Shown: positions 25,509 to 33,908, counted from the stretch's first letter. The stretch is DNA of 64,000 nucleotides from Pseudomonas berkeleyensis (GCF_014109765.1 NZ_CP059139.1:3042001-3106000); one strand, 5' to 3'. The notes: generated from the sequence alone by a model not told the origin. A program made the numbers and translations.

Positions 25509-25688
25509 GTGCTGATCGTTGATCGCGTGCTGTGTGACTGCTGCGGGCAAGCCATGGGCCAGCTCTACAGCCAGCCTGCCCCACAGCCCGACCTGCTGCC
25601 CGATCTGAACCAGGCGCCCCACCAAACCCTATGCCCCGACTGCCTGGACATGGCTGAGGTCATCCGCGACCCCAGCCTGGCTGAGTAG
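25509..25688 (+). CDS. Small zinc-ribbon-like phage protein (59 aa)
   Basis: GTG start 8 nt after a CGGAGG ribosome site. The 59-residue protein starts MLIVDRVLCDCCGQAMGQLY and has a second pair in LCPDCLDMAE, giving a C-x2-C ... C-x2-C zinc ribbon (with an extra Cys). Phage small-protein clusters between the ssDNA-binding and coat genes carry such proteins; function unknown. Composition matches the phage core. Confidence 0.6.
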   Translation: MLIVDRVLCDCCGQAMGQLYSQPAPQPDLLPDLNQAPHQTLCPDCLDMAEVIRDPSLAE

Positions 25689-25714
25689 TCGGGCAACTGC
25701 TTGAGCGCTGAATC

Positions 25715-25837
25715 ATGAGTCGCCTGTTCTTCCTCGCCGCACTCGCCTTCGCGAGCGGCTACGTCCTCGGCTCCGCCGATGGCTTCGCTGAGGGCGTGAA
25801 CTGGGCGCCCATCGATAGCGTTCTGGCGAGGTACTGA
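25715..25837 (+). CDS. Small hydrophobic phage protein (40 aa), possible minor coat protein
   Basis: The 40-residue protein starts MSRLFFLAALAFASGYVLGS and continues ADGFAEGVNWAPIDSVLARY. One hydrophobic N-terminal helix is followed by a polar tail. Length, single helix and position just before the coat genes fit the pVII/pIX-type end proteins of filamentous phages, but the sequence is too short for certainty. The next start lies 3 bp after its stop. Confidence 0.5.
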   Translation: MSRLFFLAALAFASGYVLGSADGFAEGVNWAPIDSVLARY

Positions 25838-25839
25838 AT

Positions 25840-26088
25840 ATGGCTCTGGTGTGGGTTCAAGGCTGCTCGGCATGGACGACGGATCCCGATTCGTCCGTTC
25901 GCTGCACAGCCCTTGAATGGCATCAGGCCTACCTGATCCCTCCCGAGGCCGCTGGCTATGTGGACATTCTGGTCTCAGGGGGATTTTCGCCAGAGGCGTT
26001 CGCCGTCGGTTTCGGCGGCACGCTGCTGGTTTTCGCAATCGGCCTTTCCGGTGGAATGGTCGCATCCATCCTTCGACGTATGAGGTAA
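25840..26088 (+). CDS. Putative minor coat protein, single C-terminal TM
   Basis: The 82-residue protein has a polar N-terminal half with two cysteines (QGCSAWTTDPDSSVRCTALEW). A C-terminal hydrophobic helix follows (AFAVGFGGTLLVFAIGLSGGMVASIL) with a basic end RRMR, so it would sit in the inner membrane with N terminus out before assembly. It lies directly before the major coat gene, as a minor coat gene does in Pf phages. Confidence 0.6.
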   Translation: MALVWVQGCSAWTTDPDSSVRCTALEWHQAYLIPPEAAGYVDILVSGGFSPEAFAVGFGGTLLVFAIGLSGGMVASILRRMR

Positions 26089-26093
26089 CACCC

Positions 26094-26363
26094 ATGCAAC
26101 AACTGAAAACCCAACTGCAAAACGGCGCTTCGTCCTTCGGTCGCGCCCGTCGCTATGCCCGCAACGCCGCTATCGGTGCTGGTGTCGCCATGGCTTCCGC
26201 TGGCCAGGCCATGGCCGCTGCCATCCCCATCGACATCAGTGGCATCGAAGCGCAGATCACTGCTGGCGGTACCAGCGCGGGTCAGGTCGCGGGCTACGTC
26301 GCCCTGGCTCTGGCTGTGCTGGCCTGCGCCGGTGTCGTGTTCGGCATGCTGCGCAAGGCCTAA
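26094..26363 (+). CDS. Major coat protein precursor (pVIII-type)
   Basis: The 89-residue precursor has a long, strongly basic leader (MQQLKTQLQNGASSFGRARR, then YARNAA) and a hydrophobic stretch ending in AGQAMA, a classical signal peptidase site. The mature coat would start AAIPIDISGIEAQITAGGT and have an acidic-polar N end. A central helix (VAGYVALALAVLACAGVVFGML) and a short basic C end (RKA) complete it. This is the textbook structure of a filamentous phage major coat protein that packs with its basic end on the DNA. It is the last gene before the internal terminator, as needed for the most abundant message. Confidence 0.9.
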   Translation: MQQLKTQLQNGASSFGRARRYARNAAIGAGVAMASAGQAMAAAIPIDISGIEAQITAGGTSAGQVAGYVALALAVLACAGVVFGMLRKA

Positions 26364-26366
26364 CCC

Positions 26367-26444
26367 GTGCTCTGGTCAGTGATGCTCGGCGCGTTCGTAG
26401 CCGGGGCGTTCATAACCGGCTTCCGAACTGGCGAGTTTTTCTGA
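26367..26444 (+). CDS. Possible 25-aa hydrophobic phage peptide
   Basis: GTG start 3 bp after the coat protein stop. The 25-residue peptide (MLWSVMLGAFVAGAFITGFR, then TGEFF) is one hydrophobic helix with a glycine-alanine pattern. It ends just before the terminator. Filamentous phages have end-cap proteins of about 30 residues, so it is a plausible one, but there is no good ribosome site and chance cannot be excluded. Confidence 0.35.
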   Translation: MLWSVMLGAFVAGAFITGFRTGEFF

Positions 26445-26453
26445 CTGAGGTGA

Positions 26454-26480
26454 GGGGCCGAAAGGCCCCTTATTTGTTTA
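26454..26480 (+). terminator. Internal phage terminator after the coat protein gene
   Basis: A 6-bp GGGGCC/GGCCCC stem capped by a GAAA tetraloop is followed by TTATTTGTTTAT. It lies between coat and adsorption genes, the place of the strong central terminator in filamentous phages. Confidence 0.8.
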
Positions 26481-27871
26481 TGCGCTGCTTATTTTTAATT
26501 TTGTCACTTATATCTTCCTCTTTAAGTGCTGAGAGTTATTATTGGAAATATCACTCTGGCACTAATAGTGGTTCTGTTTCAATCGATATAGACAAGAGAT
26601 ACGACTCTCCGCAATCTGCGTGTTCTGACTATTGGTCTTCTGCGAATGATGGCAAGGCCTACGTATTAACTATTCAGGGTTCCGATTCTTTAGGTAGGCC
26701 TCTTTATCGTTGCTCATGGAATCCCGATAGATTCACAACTGCAGCTACCTTTATAGGTCTTTTTGGTGACTCGTGCCCCCCGGGTACGTTTTTTGATGCA
26801 TCAGTTACTGATGGTTCTAGTCAGTGCCGATCACTAGATCCCTGTGGTGAGTTAGAGGGCCAAGAAGTCGAGTGGGACTCTTCTGAGGTTGTCTTTTCTG
26901 CTTGCATGACCAACAAATGCGAAGCGGTCATGACAAACTCTATTTACGCCAGTAGTAACAAACGCCAAGCCTATAAGACCGATGTGAACGAGGATGTTCT
27001 GTTCAGGAACTACGGCGTCTACTCCGGCCAATCCTGTTTTGATCCCAGCGGTTCCCCCTCCGACACCCCCGCGCCTCAACCGACCGAATCCAGCTCAAGC
27101 AACAGCTGCACGGCAACCGTTACGGACGCCGAAGGTCGCCAGGTCAGCTCTTGTGAAGACACCGACATTTTCAAGGATCAACGCGCTTGCCTCCAGGCTG
27201 GTGGTGCTCTTGGCTCCACGGATTTTGGTACCGGCGCCATGCTCACCTGTGTTCAGAGCAAAGGCCCTAAAGCCACTCAAACCCACACCCAGACACAAAA
27301 GACCGTCGAGCCCACGGCCAACGGCGGTACCAAGACCACTACCACCGCGACCACTACGATCAAGAACTGCGTCGGCACCAACGCCTGTACCACCAAAACC
27401 ACCACCACTACCCACACCAGCGTCACCAACGGTGATGGAACGCCAGGAGGTGAAACGAACAACTGCAAGGGGGACGACTGCAAGGGGTCTGGCGACAAGT
27501 CTGGTGAAGGTGAAGACAAGGGCGATGATGAAGAGGATGACGGCATTCCCGGCCCTTCAACAGCGCTTGCCAAAGGCGAACAATCTTCCTTGCAAGATGC
27601 CTTCTCTGAGTGGGACGAAAAGATTGAAACGGCTCGCGGCGAACTGGATGAAAAGATTGCTCAGTACAGCGATCTGTTCTCCGGCGTCTTCGACCTTAAC
27701 TTAGGTTCGTCCTCGGGCTCGTTGCCTTGCAAACAAGTTCCGATTTCGTTTGGCGCAACTAAAACCACCCTCGATATGTGCCTGGACAACTTCAGCGAAC
27801 CGCTGGGTTACATACGTTACGCCCTTCTTTTGGCTGCCGCCGCGCTGGCTGCATTAATTATTCTGAGGTGA
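26480..27871 (+). CDS. Adsorption protein, pIII/CoaA-like
   Basis: The 463-residue minor tip protein has a signal peptide (MRCLFLILSLISSSLSA). A cysteine-containing receptor-binding domain of about 200 residues follows, then a low-complexity threonine-rich and Gly/Asp/Lys-rich linker (residues 270-360). The C-terminal domain has two cysteines and a membrane anchor (YIRYALLLAAAALAALIILR). This is the N-linker-C layout of pIII proteins, which bind the pilus or receptor and close the virion. Bases 26480-27000 are clearly AT-richer than the rest of the gene, as if the receptor-binding part came from elsewhere. The start is the ATG at 26480; an upstream GTG frame overlaps the terminator and was rejected. 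Confidence 0.82.
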   Translation: MRCLFLILSLISSSLSAESYYWKYHSGTNSGSVSIDIDKRYDSPQSACSDYWSSANDGKAYVLTIQGSDSLGRPLYRCSWNPDRFTTAATFIGLFGDSCPPGTFFDASVTDGSSQCRSLDPCGELEGQEVEWDSSEVVFSACMTNKCEAVMTNSIYASSNKRQAYKTDVNEDVLFRNYGVYSGQSCFDPSGSPSDTPAPQPTESSSSNSCTATVTDAEGRQVSSCEDTDIFKDQRACLQAGGALGSTDFGTGAMLTCVQSKGPKATQTHTQTQKTVEPTANGGTKTTTTATTTIKNCVGTNACTTKTTTTTHTSVTNGDGTPGGETNNCKGDDCKGSGDKSGEGEDKGDDEEDDGIPGPSTALAKGEQSSLQDAFSEWDEKIETARGELDEKIAQYSDLFSGVFDLNLGSSSGSLPCKQVPISFGATKTTLDMCLDNFSEPLGYIRYALLLAAAALAALIILR

Positions 27872-28231
27872 ATGATGGAATGGATTGCGGGTGTTATTGA
27901 TAACTTCTTTACCTTCATACAGTGGGTGTGGGATTTTTTAACCACAGGCATCTATGAGCTGATTAAAGACTTCCTCGTCCTGCTGACCAAGGCGGCTATT
28001 TATTCCTGGGTCTCGCTACAGGTCATGGCGCTGGAAGTCGCTTATGAGGCCGCGCAAGGCATCATGTCGGATATCGGTGTGGCGGAGGCTGTTCGTCAGC
28101 GCTGGGCTGGTCTGCCTGCCGAAGTGGCGTCTGCACTCTCCTTCTTCGGTATCCCCCAGGCGCTGAACATCATCTTTTCCGCGCTCTCGACCCGCTTCGT
28201 CCTCAAGTTCGTACCGTTCCTGGGGCGCTAA
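27872..28231 (+). CDS. pVI-like minor coat protein (DUF2523 type)
   Basis: The 119-residue protein has hydrophobic helices at residues 3-25 ([20 protein letters not shown]), 33-55 and near the C end ([27 protein letters not shown]). A middle amphipathic region lies between. Filamentous phages encode such a protein between pIII and pI; it forms the tip complex with pIII. It directly follows the adsorption gene without spacing and precedes zot by 2 bp. Confidence 0.8.
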   Translation: MMEWIAGVIDNFFTFIQWVWDFLTTGIYELIKDFLVLLTKAAIYSWVSLQVMALEVAYEAAQGIMSDIGVAEAVRQRWAGLPAEVASALSFFGIPQALNIIFSALSTRFVLKFVPFLGR

Positions 28232-28233
28232 GC

Positions 28234-29514
28234 ATGTCGATCAAGATTCACCACGGCCCCAACGGCTCCTATAAAACATCCGGCGCGATACAGGACGACG
28301 CGGTGCCGGCTCTCAAGGAAGGCCGGCTGATCATCACCAACGTCCGCGGCTTCACCCTGGAACGCGTGCTGCAGGTCATGCCGGATATTCCGGAAACGGT
28401 CGACATCATCAACCTCGACCTTGAATCGCTCGATGATATGGAGCGCATGCGCACCTGGTTCCAGTGGGCGCCGCGCGGCGCGTTCATCATCTTTGATGAA
28501 ACCCAACTGGTCTTCCCCAAGGCCTGGCGCGAACGCGATCTGGAACGCTTCGATTTTCCGGGCGGCCCCGAGGCGGCGGCGAAAGCTGACCGCCCGATGA
28601 GCTGGCTCGACGGCTGGACACGCCACCGGCATTGGAACTGGGACATCGTCCTCACCACTCCGAATATCGCCTACATACGCGACGACATCCGCATGACCTG
28701 TGAGATGGCTTACAGGCATTCCAACCTTGCCGTGATCGGCATTAGTGGCCGTTACAAGGAGGCCCAGCATGACGCTCAAGTCAACCGTCCCCCCATGGAA
28801 GGAACGGTCATCGAATACAAGCGTATCAAGCCCGATACCTTCCGCCTCTACCAGTCCACCGCCACCGGAAAAACCCAGGACACCAAGGCCGGCAAAAGTC
28901 TTCTCAAGTCGCCTAAGCTACTTGCTCTACTGGTATTTATGGCCATTCTTGTTGTCGCTCTACTATCTCTCGGCGGCATCGATTTCGGCCCTGCTACAGC
29001 TGACAAAGCCAATCCTGGCCCGCCTGCGGACACCCCTCCGTCTAGCGCTACGCCTGCTGCGGTTTCTGACTCTCCGCTTGCTGCTCTTCGTATTCCTAAT
29101 GTGGCTGACCAGCAAAGTGCTGTTCCTGCTCCTGACCTGAATCACCCGCTCGCGGGGCGAACATTCGTCCTGCGCGGTGTGCTCTTCGCCGAACGCAACG
29201 GCAAGCCCGTGCAGGTTGGCCAACTGGAGGTCGTCGACGCAAACGGCTCCGTTCTGAGGCAAAGCTTTGCCGACCTCCACAAGCTCGGCTACCTGATCCA
29301 CGTGCGCAGTGAATGCTTCGTGGATATCCAGCACCCGATGGGATTCAAAGGAACGGCCATCTGCCCGGGTGTGAAGCCAAGAGAAGTCGCGTCATCCGCT
29401 CAAACACCCGGCACCAGTAGCGTTTCCGTGCCTTCCCAACCCGCCCAAGCTTCATCCCCAGTCCGCGTCACGGTGGTTCCGGATAACGAATATGCCAGCA
29501 GGCCGTGGCGCTGA
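28234..29514 (+). CDS. Zot/pI assembly ATPase
   Basis: The 426-residue inner membrane ATPase powers phage extrusion. The N-terminal P-loop is HGPNGSYKT (residues 7-15), and a Walker B-like [13 protein letters not shown] follows near residue 90. A single transmembrane helix ([20 protein letters not shown], about residues 229-248) leads to a periplasmic C-terminal part with proline-rich linkers. This is the normal Zot/pI order, with the ATPase inside the cell. The family name comes from the Vibrio toxin, but in filamentous phages the conserved role is assembly. Confidence 0.93.
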   Translation: MSIKIHHGPNGSYKTSGAIQDDAVPALKEGRLIITNVRGFTLERVLQVMPDIPETVDIINLDLESLDDMERMRTWFQWAPRGAFIIFDETQLVFPKAWRERDLERFDFPGGPEAAAKADRPMSWLDGWTRHRHWNWDIVLTTPNIAYIRDDIRMTCEMAYRHSNLAVIGISGRYKEAQHDAQVNRPPMEGTVIEYKRIKPDTFRLYQSTATGKTQDTKAGKSLLKSPKLLALLVFMAILVVALLSLGGIDFGPATADKANPGPPADTPPSSATPAAVSDSPLAALRIPNVADQQSAVPAPDLNHPLAGRTFVLRGVLFAERNGKPVQVGQLEVVDANGSVLRQSFADLHKLGYLIHVRSECFVDIQHPMGFKGTAICPGVKPREVASSAQTPGTSSVSVPSQPAQASSPVRVTVVPDNEYASRPWR

Positions 29515-29570
29515 TGCGCGAGCGCCGAAGTGGTTCAGTTCAGAACGCAGGCGCGAGCGCACAGCGCCCG

Positions 29571-29593
29571 CTGACGTCCCTGTAGCACGTCAG
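29571..29593. other. Hairpin before the replication initiator gene
   Basis: A 7-bp CTGACGT/ACGTCAG stem with a 9-nt loop lies in the 129-bp gap between zot and rep. It could be a terminator for the assembly operon, or part of the replication origin that the next gene's product would nick. Confidence 0.35.
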
Positions 29594-29643
29594 ATAAACC
29601 AAGGTTAAACGTGTCGATTCGGCACTATTTGGAGCATTAGAAA

Positions 29644-30921
29644 ATGGCAGTTAAAGACCTACTCCGCGTAGATCGTGAGTTCAAGAAAACTCCAACCGGT
29701 AGGCTGTTCTTCGACAGCATGACCGCTCGGATAACTGACCTATCCAACGTCCGAATCCTGGCCTGTAGCGTCGATACCGTCCGCCAGTTGTATCGTGGCC
29801 TGATCCGCCCGGAAATCATGTGCCTGTTCGAGAAGCCCGGCACCATCGTTGACTTCGCTGGCCAGCGTTGGCACTCCGGGCGTGTCAGCAAGGATTCTGG
29901 TTACCAATACAAGCTGCAGAACGCTGACCTGGGCATCATCCTGCTGGTGAAGAATTTCAACGCCAAGCTGGAGAATATCGGGCCACACCTCAAAATCGAA
30001 GTGTCGCCCCATGCCATCGACACCTTCTCGCCTGAGCGTCTGCAAGAGCGCCTCGACTACTACGCCAGCCACGTCCTGACCAACGTCGAGCGCAACCAAT
30101 GCGCTGTCCACCTCGCGCTAGACCTCCAAGGCTGGCAACCGCCCGCTGATCTGGTCGCCCGCATGCACTGCCGCGCACGTGCTGCCCGTGATATTTCCGG
30201 CATCAAGGAAATCCAGTGGACGCTGGAGTCCGCCACTTACGGCAAAGGCCAGTCCTACCTGTTCGGCTCTGCTGGTGGCGTCCAGCTAGGTATCTACAAC
30301 AAGACCGAACAGGCCCGCGCCATCGATAAGCTCGACTACTGGGAGGGCATCTGGAAGCGTCGTGACAGCTTCGACGAAACCGACCCGGACAACTACAACC
30401 CGGAACAGGACGTGTGGCGCGTCGAACTGCGTTACCACCACTCGATCATCCAGCAATTCGCCTCGGGCTCTGTCGATCTGCACACCGGTGCGGCCATCGA
30501 AACGAACAGCTACGCGGCCTTTGCACCTCACCTCGACGGCCTGTGGCGCTATGGCCTGCGCCAATTCAAGTTGCTGGCTCGCCCTGGCTACTTCGAACCC
30601 ATCTGGACGCTGATCCGCGACGACGTGCGCGTCGATCTACCGGTCGATTCCCTGGTGGACGAAACCGAGTACAAGCGCCAATACAAGACCTCACGGGGCT
30701 TCTCCGGCAAGAACGTGGAATTGTTTCTGGGAAACTTCGTCAGCCTGCTGGCACGGGAGCGAGTGGGCGCTAGAAAGGCTTTTTATCGGCTCAAGGATTG
30801 GGAGTGCTGGCCGGTGATCCGCGACCACTATGCCGCCAAGGGCATGGATGAAGACGGGCTGTACAAGCACATCAAAGGCATCCTAGAGGAACGCCATATC
30901 CGCTGGGGGCGTGCTGTCTGA
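29644..30921 (+). CDS. Replication initiation protein (phage/plasmid rolling-circle, gene II/X-like)
   Basis: The 425-residue protein belongs to the phage replication initiators of the Pf/CTX group, which nick the double-stranded form to begin rolling-circle replication. Recognisable stretches are an N-terminal FFDSMTARITDLSNVRI, the LDLQGWQPP block, an IYNKTEQAR segment following a QLG strand, and WRVELRYHHSIIQQF. No stop or shift interrupts it. It is positioned between zot and the integrase, the same as in Pf4. Confidence 0.85.
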   Translation: MAVKDLLRVDREFKKTPTGRLFFDSMTARITDLSNVRILACSVDTVRQLYRGLIRPEIMCLFEKPGTIVDFAGQRWHSGRVSKDSGYQYKLQNADLGIILLVKNFNAKLENIGPHLKIEVSPHAIDTFSPERLQERLDYYASHVLTNVERNQCAVHLALDLQGWQPPADLVARMHCRARAARDISGIKEIQWTLESATYGKGQSYLFGSAGGVQLGIYNKTEQARAIDKLDYWEGIWKRRDSFDETDPDNYNPEQDVWRVELRYHHSIIQQFASGSVDLHTGAAIETNSYAAFAPHLDGLWRYGLRQFKLLARPGYFEPIWTLIRDDVRVDLPVDSLVDETEYKRQYKTSRGFSGKNVELFLGNFVSLLARERVGARKAFYRLKDWECWPVIRDHYAAKGMDEDGLYKHIKGILEERHIRWGRAV

Positions 30922-30990
30922 TGTTTGTTTGCCAAATACACAAACAAGACAAACACGCTGACGTTCACGCTCTTGGCCGGGGCCGACATC

Positions 30991-31998
30991 ATGGCAATTG
31001 AGCAACTGAGCGATGGTCGTTGGAAGGTCGACGTTGAGCCCATCAAGGGCCGGCGCTTCCGCAAGACGTTCAAGACCAAGGGTGAAGCCCAGCGCTTTGA
31101 GGCAACCTGCCGGGCCAACTGCATCGAATTCCCTGCCTGGACGCCCAAGCCGAAAGACCGTCGCCGCCTCTCTGAACTCTGCACCCGTTACTACGAACTG
31201 CATGGTCACGCCCTGGCTGACGGTGCCGCCATACTCCGCACCCTGCAGAACCTGGCAAAGGATCTAGGCGACCCTATCGCGATCAAGCTTACCGGCAACG
31301 CCTTCTGCGAAACGCGAAGCGAGCTGCTCAAGGCTGGTATTCAAGGCAAGACCATGAATAACCGGCTGGGCTACCTGAAAGCACTGTTCAACGAGCTGCA
31401 CCGCCTGGGCGATATCGACTACCCCAACCCGCTGGCCAAGGTACGTCCGCTACGCCTTCAGGAACGCCCTATCTCCTTCTTGTCGACCTGCCAGATAGCG
31501 GAACTGCTCGAGGCCCTGGACGGACGCACGACTAGCCCAGGCATCGGCCTGATCGCTCGCGTCTGTCTGAGTACGGGTGCCAGATGGGGAGAAGCCCAAG
31601 CGCTGACACCTGAGCGAGTGCGTAACGGCATGGTGACCTTCGCCAACACCAAGTCGAAGCGAACCCGGTCGATACCGATTGCTGGCGAACTGGAAAAGGC
31701 TCTGCATATCTACTTCAAGCGACACGGCCTGTTCACCAACTGCATACTGACCTTTAGCAGGGTCCTGGAGAAGACCTCGATCAAGCTCCCGGCCGGCCAG
31801 GCCACTCATGTGTTGCGGCACACCTTCGCCAGTCACTTCGTCATGCGGGGCGGGAACATCCTGACGCTACAGAAAATCCTGGGTCATACGTCGTTGGCGA
31901 TGACCATGCGCTATGCGCACCTGTCTCCCGATCATTTGCAGGATGCTTTGACCTTGAATCCGCTTTTCGACACTTCTTCGACACCTGCCGAAAGCTGA
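30991..31998 (+). CDS. Tyrosine integrase
   Basis: This site-specific recombinase for tRNA-Ser attachment has 335 residues. The catalytic set is complete: Arg in [12 protein letters not shown], then [11 protein letters not shown] (H-x-x-R), the second His in LGHTSLAM and the nucleophile Tyr in MRYAHL. The N-terminal part has an arm-binding domain ([23 protein letters not shown]) typical of phage integrases. I chose the ATG at 30991; a TTG-led extension of 22 codons exists upstream but lies in a T/A-rich leader with short TTTGTTTG repeats that may bind Xis. The gene ends 39 bp before attR, and its last codons contain the right arm-type repeat. Confidence 0.93.
   Translation: MAIEQLSDGRWKVDVEPIKGRRFRKTFKTKGEAQRFEATCRANCIEFPAWTPKPKDRRRLSELCTRYYELHGHALADGAAILRTLQNLAKDLGDPIAIKLTGNAFCETRSELLKAGIQGKTMNNRLGYLKALFNELHRLGDIDYPNPLAKVRPLRLQERPISFLSTCQIAELLEALDGRTTSPGIGLIARVCLSTGARWGEAQALTPERVRNGMVTFANTKSKRTRSIPIAGELEKALHIYFKRHGLFTNCILTFSRVLEKTSIKLPAGQATHVLRHTFASHFVMRGGNILTLQKILGHTSLAMTMRYAHLSPDHLQDALTLNPLFDTSSTPAES
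31965..31984. promoter_or_regulatory. Right integrase arm-type site (tandem TTCGACAC)
   Basis: The same double TTCGACAC motif as at 17814-17833, in the same orientation and differing at one base. It lies inside the 3' end of the integrase gene, so the repeat is conserved despite the coding constraint there and its absence on the left. Confidence 0.55.
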
Positions 31999-32003
31999 AA
32001 AGC

Positions 32004-32038
32004 AAAAAGCCCCGAAAACTTGTTAGCTTTCAGGGCTT
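32004..32038 (-). terminator. Element-borne tRNA-Ser terminator
   Basis: The arms AAGCCCCGAAAACT and AGCTTTCAGGGCTT have a TGTT loop and a T-tract on the minus strand. It follows the tRNA at the same distance as the displaced chromosomal terminator at 17645-17680 but differs from it at four positions. So the phage carries its own substitute, and the hairpin can also end the integrase message. Confidence 0.8.
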
Positions 32039-32077
32039 TAGGTATTGCGAAAGTGGCGGTGAAGAAGAGATTCGAAC
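32038..32077. other. attR of the filamentous prophage
   Basis: This 40-bp repeat is identical to attL and covers the 3' end of the intact tRNA-Ser. The phage sequence thus supplies the CCA end, acceptor 3' strand and T arm of the working tRNA. Confidence 0.92.
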
Positions 32078-32143
32078 TCTTGATACGGTTTCCCGTATAC
32101 ACACTTTCCAGGCGTGCTCCTTCAACCGCTCGGACACTTCACC
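32054..32143 (-). tRNA. tRNA-Ser (anticodon GGA)
   Basis: The 90-nt serine tRNA on the minus strand starts GGTGAAGTGTCCGAGCGGTT and ends with an encoded CCA. The acceptor stem GGTGAAG pairs with CTTCACC and the discriminator is G. The anticodon loop reads CTGGAAA, i.e. GGA, which decodes UCC and UCU. A long variable arm (GTGTATACGGGAAACCGTATC region) is typical of class II tRNAs. The T arm is GAGTTCGAATCTC. It is the integration target of the prophage, whose right end lies inside it, yet it remains complete. Confidence 0.97.
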
Positions 32144-32233
32144 GGATCTCGATTGGCTGTGCAGCCCGTCGAGGTGCGCTAATGTAGTCGAATGTTTTCT
32201 CGATGGCAAATTTTTTTTAAAGGATTCATGCGC

Positions 32234-32452
32234 TTAAGAGCGCAGCGGGTTTTCGTCGGGCTTCTCGGAGGGCTGCTCGTCGAAGCGGATATGGCCGAAT
32301 AGCAGAAACCCCAGGGACGTGAACAAGCCTATGCCGAATAGCAGCAGCACACCGGATGGGCTACGCAGGGCAAGGATTTCGCTGAGCAGAACCGACACCA
32401 GCAGCAGGCCAATCACCGCAGCCATATAAAGGATGGAATAGAAGATATTCAT
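32234..32452 (-). CDS. Hypothetical small membrane protein, 2 TM
   Basis: The 72-residue protein starts [20 protein letters not shown] and has a second helix [21 protein letters not shown] hydrophilic C-terminal tail ([19 protein letters not shown]) follows. I set the start at 32452 behind AAGGAGC; the longer frame upstream has no ribosome site and an unlikely N terminus. No named family is recognised. It stands alone between the tRNA and the divergent crotonase gene. Confidence 0.65.
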   Translation of the reverse strand: MNIFYSILYMAAVIGLLLVSVLLSEILALRSPSGVLLLFGIGLFTSLGFLLFGHIRFDEQPSEKPDENPLRS

Positions 32453-32638
32453 GAGCAGCTCCTTCGGTACGCTGCTCACCTTAAAGCCCAGGTTTTGCAC
32501 TCGGCCAATTGCCATCCGGTATGGCCGCGATAGGCAAAAACACTGACTCACCGGTCAGTCGCGGCGCTTTACCAGAGCGATTGGGCTGAGTACCTTCTGC
32601 CCACATTCGGCCCCACGGCTCTAACAAGGAAAACTGCC

Positions 32639-33328
32639 ATGAGCGACCTGATCAGCTACCAACTCGAAGACGGCATCGCCACCCTCACCCTGAGCAATGG
32701 CAAGGTCAACGCCATCTCGCCCGACGTGATCGCCGCATTCAATGCCGCGCTCGATCGTGCGGAACAGGATCGCGCCATCGTCATCATCACCGGACAGCCG
32801 GGCATTCTCTCCGGTGGCTATGACCTGAAAGTGATGACCTCCGGCCCGCAGAACGCGATCAACCTGGTGGCTGCCGGCTCGACTCTGGCGCGGCGCATGC
32901 TCTCCCACCCCTACCCGATCATCGTGGCCTGCCCTGGCCATGCCGTGGCCAAGGGGGCGTTCATCCTGCTGTCGTCCGACTACCGCATCGGAGTCGAAGG
33001 CCCGTTCAGCATCGGTCTGAACGAAGTGCAGATCGGCATGACCATGCACCATGTCGGCATCGAACTGGCCCGTGATCGCCTCCGCAAGTCAGCGTTCCAC
33101 CGTTCGGTGATCAATGGCGAGATGTTCGACCCGGTAGGCGCGGTTGATGCAGGTTTTCTGGACAAGGTAGTGCCGGCCGAACAGTTGCTGCCCACCGCAC
33201 AGGCCGCGGCGCAACAGATGAAGAAGATCAACATGGCCGCGCACAAGAACACCAAGTTGAAGGTGCGCAAGGCATTGCTGGAAACCCTCGATGCCGCGAT
33301 TGAGATCGACAAACAGCATCTGATGTAA
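32639..33328 (+). CDS. Crotonase/enoyl-CoA hydratase family protein
   Basis: The 229-residue CoA-binding protein has the crotonase fold. The first oxyanion-hole block is ILSGGYDLKVM near residue 57, and the second is CPGHAVAKGAFILLSSDYRIG near residue 100. The Glu pair of true hydratases is not obvious, so isomerase, hydrolase or another acyl-CoA reaction is possible. The protein is short for the family (about 255-260). The ribosome site AAGGAAAA is good, and a strong terminator follows. It stands alone, giving no pathway hint. Confidence 0.87.
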   Translation: MSDLISYQLEDGIATLTLSNGKVNAISPDVIAAFNAALDRAEQDRAIVIITGQPGILSGGYDLKVMTSGPQNAINLVAAGSTLARRMLSHPYPIIVACPGHAVAKGAFILLSSDYRIGVEGPFSIGLNEVQIGMTMHHVGIELARDRLRKSAFHRSVINGEMFDPVGAVDAGFLDKVVPAEQLLPTAQAAAQQMKKINMAAHKNTKLKVRKALLETLDAAIEIDKQHLM

Positions 33329-33349
33329 GCACGCGGTACTGGGAAAATG

Positions 33350-33386
33350 AAAAGCGCCGCTTCCGTTGAGGTCGCGGCGCTTTTTT
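33350..33386 (+). terminator. Terminator after the crotonase gene
   Basis: The arms AAAAGCGCCGC and GCGGCGCTTTT plus a run of T end the crotonase gene. The A-run on the left makes it work in both directions, serving the convergent lipoprotein gene too. Confidence 0.85.
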
Positions 33387-33435
33387 CGGACATTTAACTG
33401 CTGTGAGTATTGATGCGCACGGCAAACCCTGTGCG

Positions 33436-33828
33436 TCAGCCGGAATAGTCGAGGGCCGTCCAGGCTCGGCTCAGGCCTTGTGCCAACACGCAACCTGGCC
33501 GGCTCAATTGCTCGTTGAACGCCGCCGGTAACAGCGTGGTTTCTCCCTCTGCGGCGCCGTGCCGCTCGGTCAGCCACTGCAGCTTGCCGCAGTTGGGTGT
33601 TTCGATCACGTAACTGGCGGCGATATTCGAGTGATGGCTGGGCAGACGAATCACATCGAGCACGACGCCTGCCTCCTCGACTCGCTGGCCATCGGAAACC
33701 AGTACGGCCCAGGCCTGCTCCCCCTCGATCACCAGATAGGCACCATTGGCCTGTGGTCGCTCGATCTGCGGTTGCGCGCAGCCGCTGAGCAGGGCCAATA
33801 GCACAATCGTCATCAGCATCTGTTGCAT
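33436..33828 (-). CDS. Hypothetical lipoprotein
   Basis: The 130-residue protein has a signal peptide and lipobox (MLMTIVLLALLSGCAQ, Cys at residue 17). The mature domain has strands AYLVIEGEQAWAVLVSDG and VLDVIRLPSHHSNIAASYVIETPNCGKLQWL, two further cysteines and no recognised motif. I started it at 33828 behind AAGGGGG; upstream in-frame codons do not fit a signal peptide. It is divergent from the LexA-box gene at 33983, and that box lies between them, 81 bp upstream of this start. Confidence 0.65.
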   Translation of the reverse strand: MQQMLMTIVLLALLSGCAQPQIERPQANGAYLVIEGEQAWAVLVSDGQRVEEAGVVLDVIRLPSHHSNIAASYVIETPNCGKLQWLTERHGAAEGETTLLPAAFNEQLSRPGCVLAQGLSRAWTALDYSG

Positions 33829-33908
33829 TGCCAATACCCCCTTGCAAGGCGCCCACATCTGCACGGTGGACGGGTTGTTGTCGCCTGAGTGAGGCCACTA
33901 TCACTCAA

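Larger units (their letters stand above)
17680..32077. mobile_element. Pf-like filamentous prophage (inovirus) with defence-type cargo
   Basis: A 14.4-kb element is bounded by identical 40-bp direct repeats at 17680-17719 and 32038-32077, the right one inside a tRNA-Ser gene. Gene order from the repressor rightwards (repressor, Xis-like proteins, ssDNA-binding candidate, small coat genes, major coat protein, adsorption protein, pVI-like, Zot/pI, replication initiator, integrase) matches the Pf phages of P. aeruginosa. All modules needed for replication, assembly and integration are visible and unbroken, so it may be active. The left 5.5 kb carries accessory genes: DUF2059 protein, three membrane proteins, ParD/ParE and a TIR-STAND NTPase. 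In Pf4 the matching cargo site next to the repressor holds a different P-loop NTPase, so this is a known spot for variable genes. Confidence 0.93.

Noticed and set aside
26450..26479. GTG-led N-terminal extension of the adsorption protein
   Set aside because: The extension would be translated through the terminator hairpin and spoil the signal peptide.
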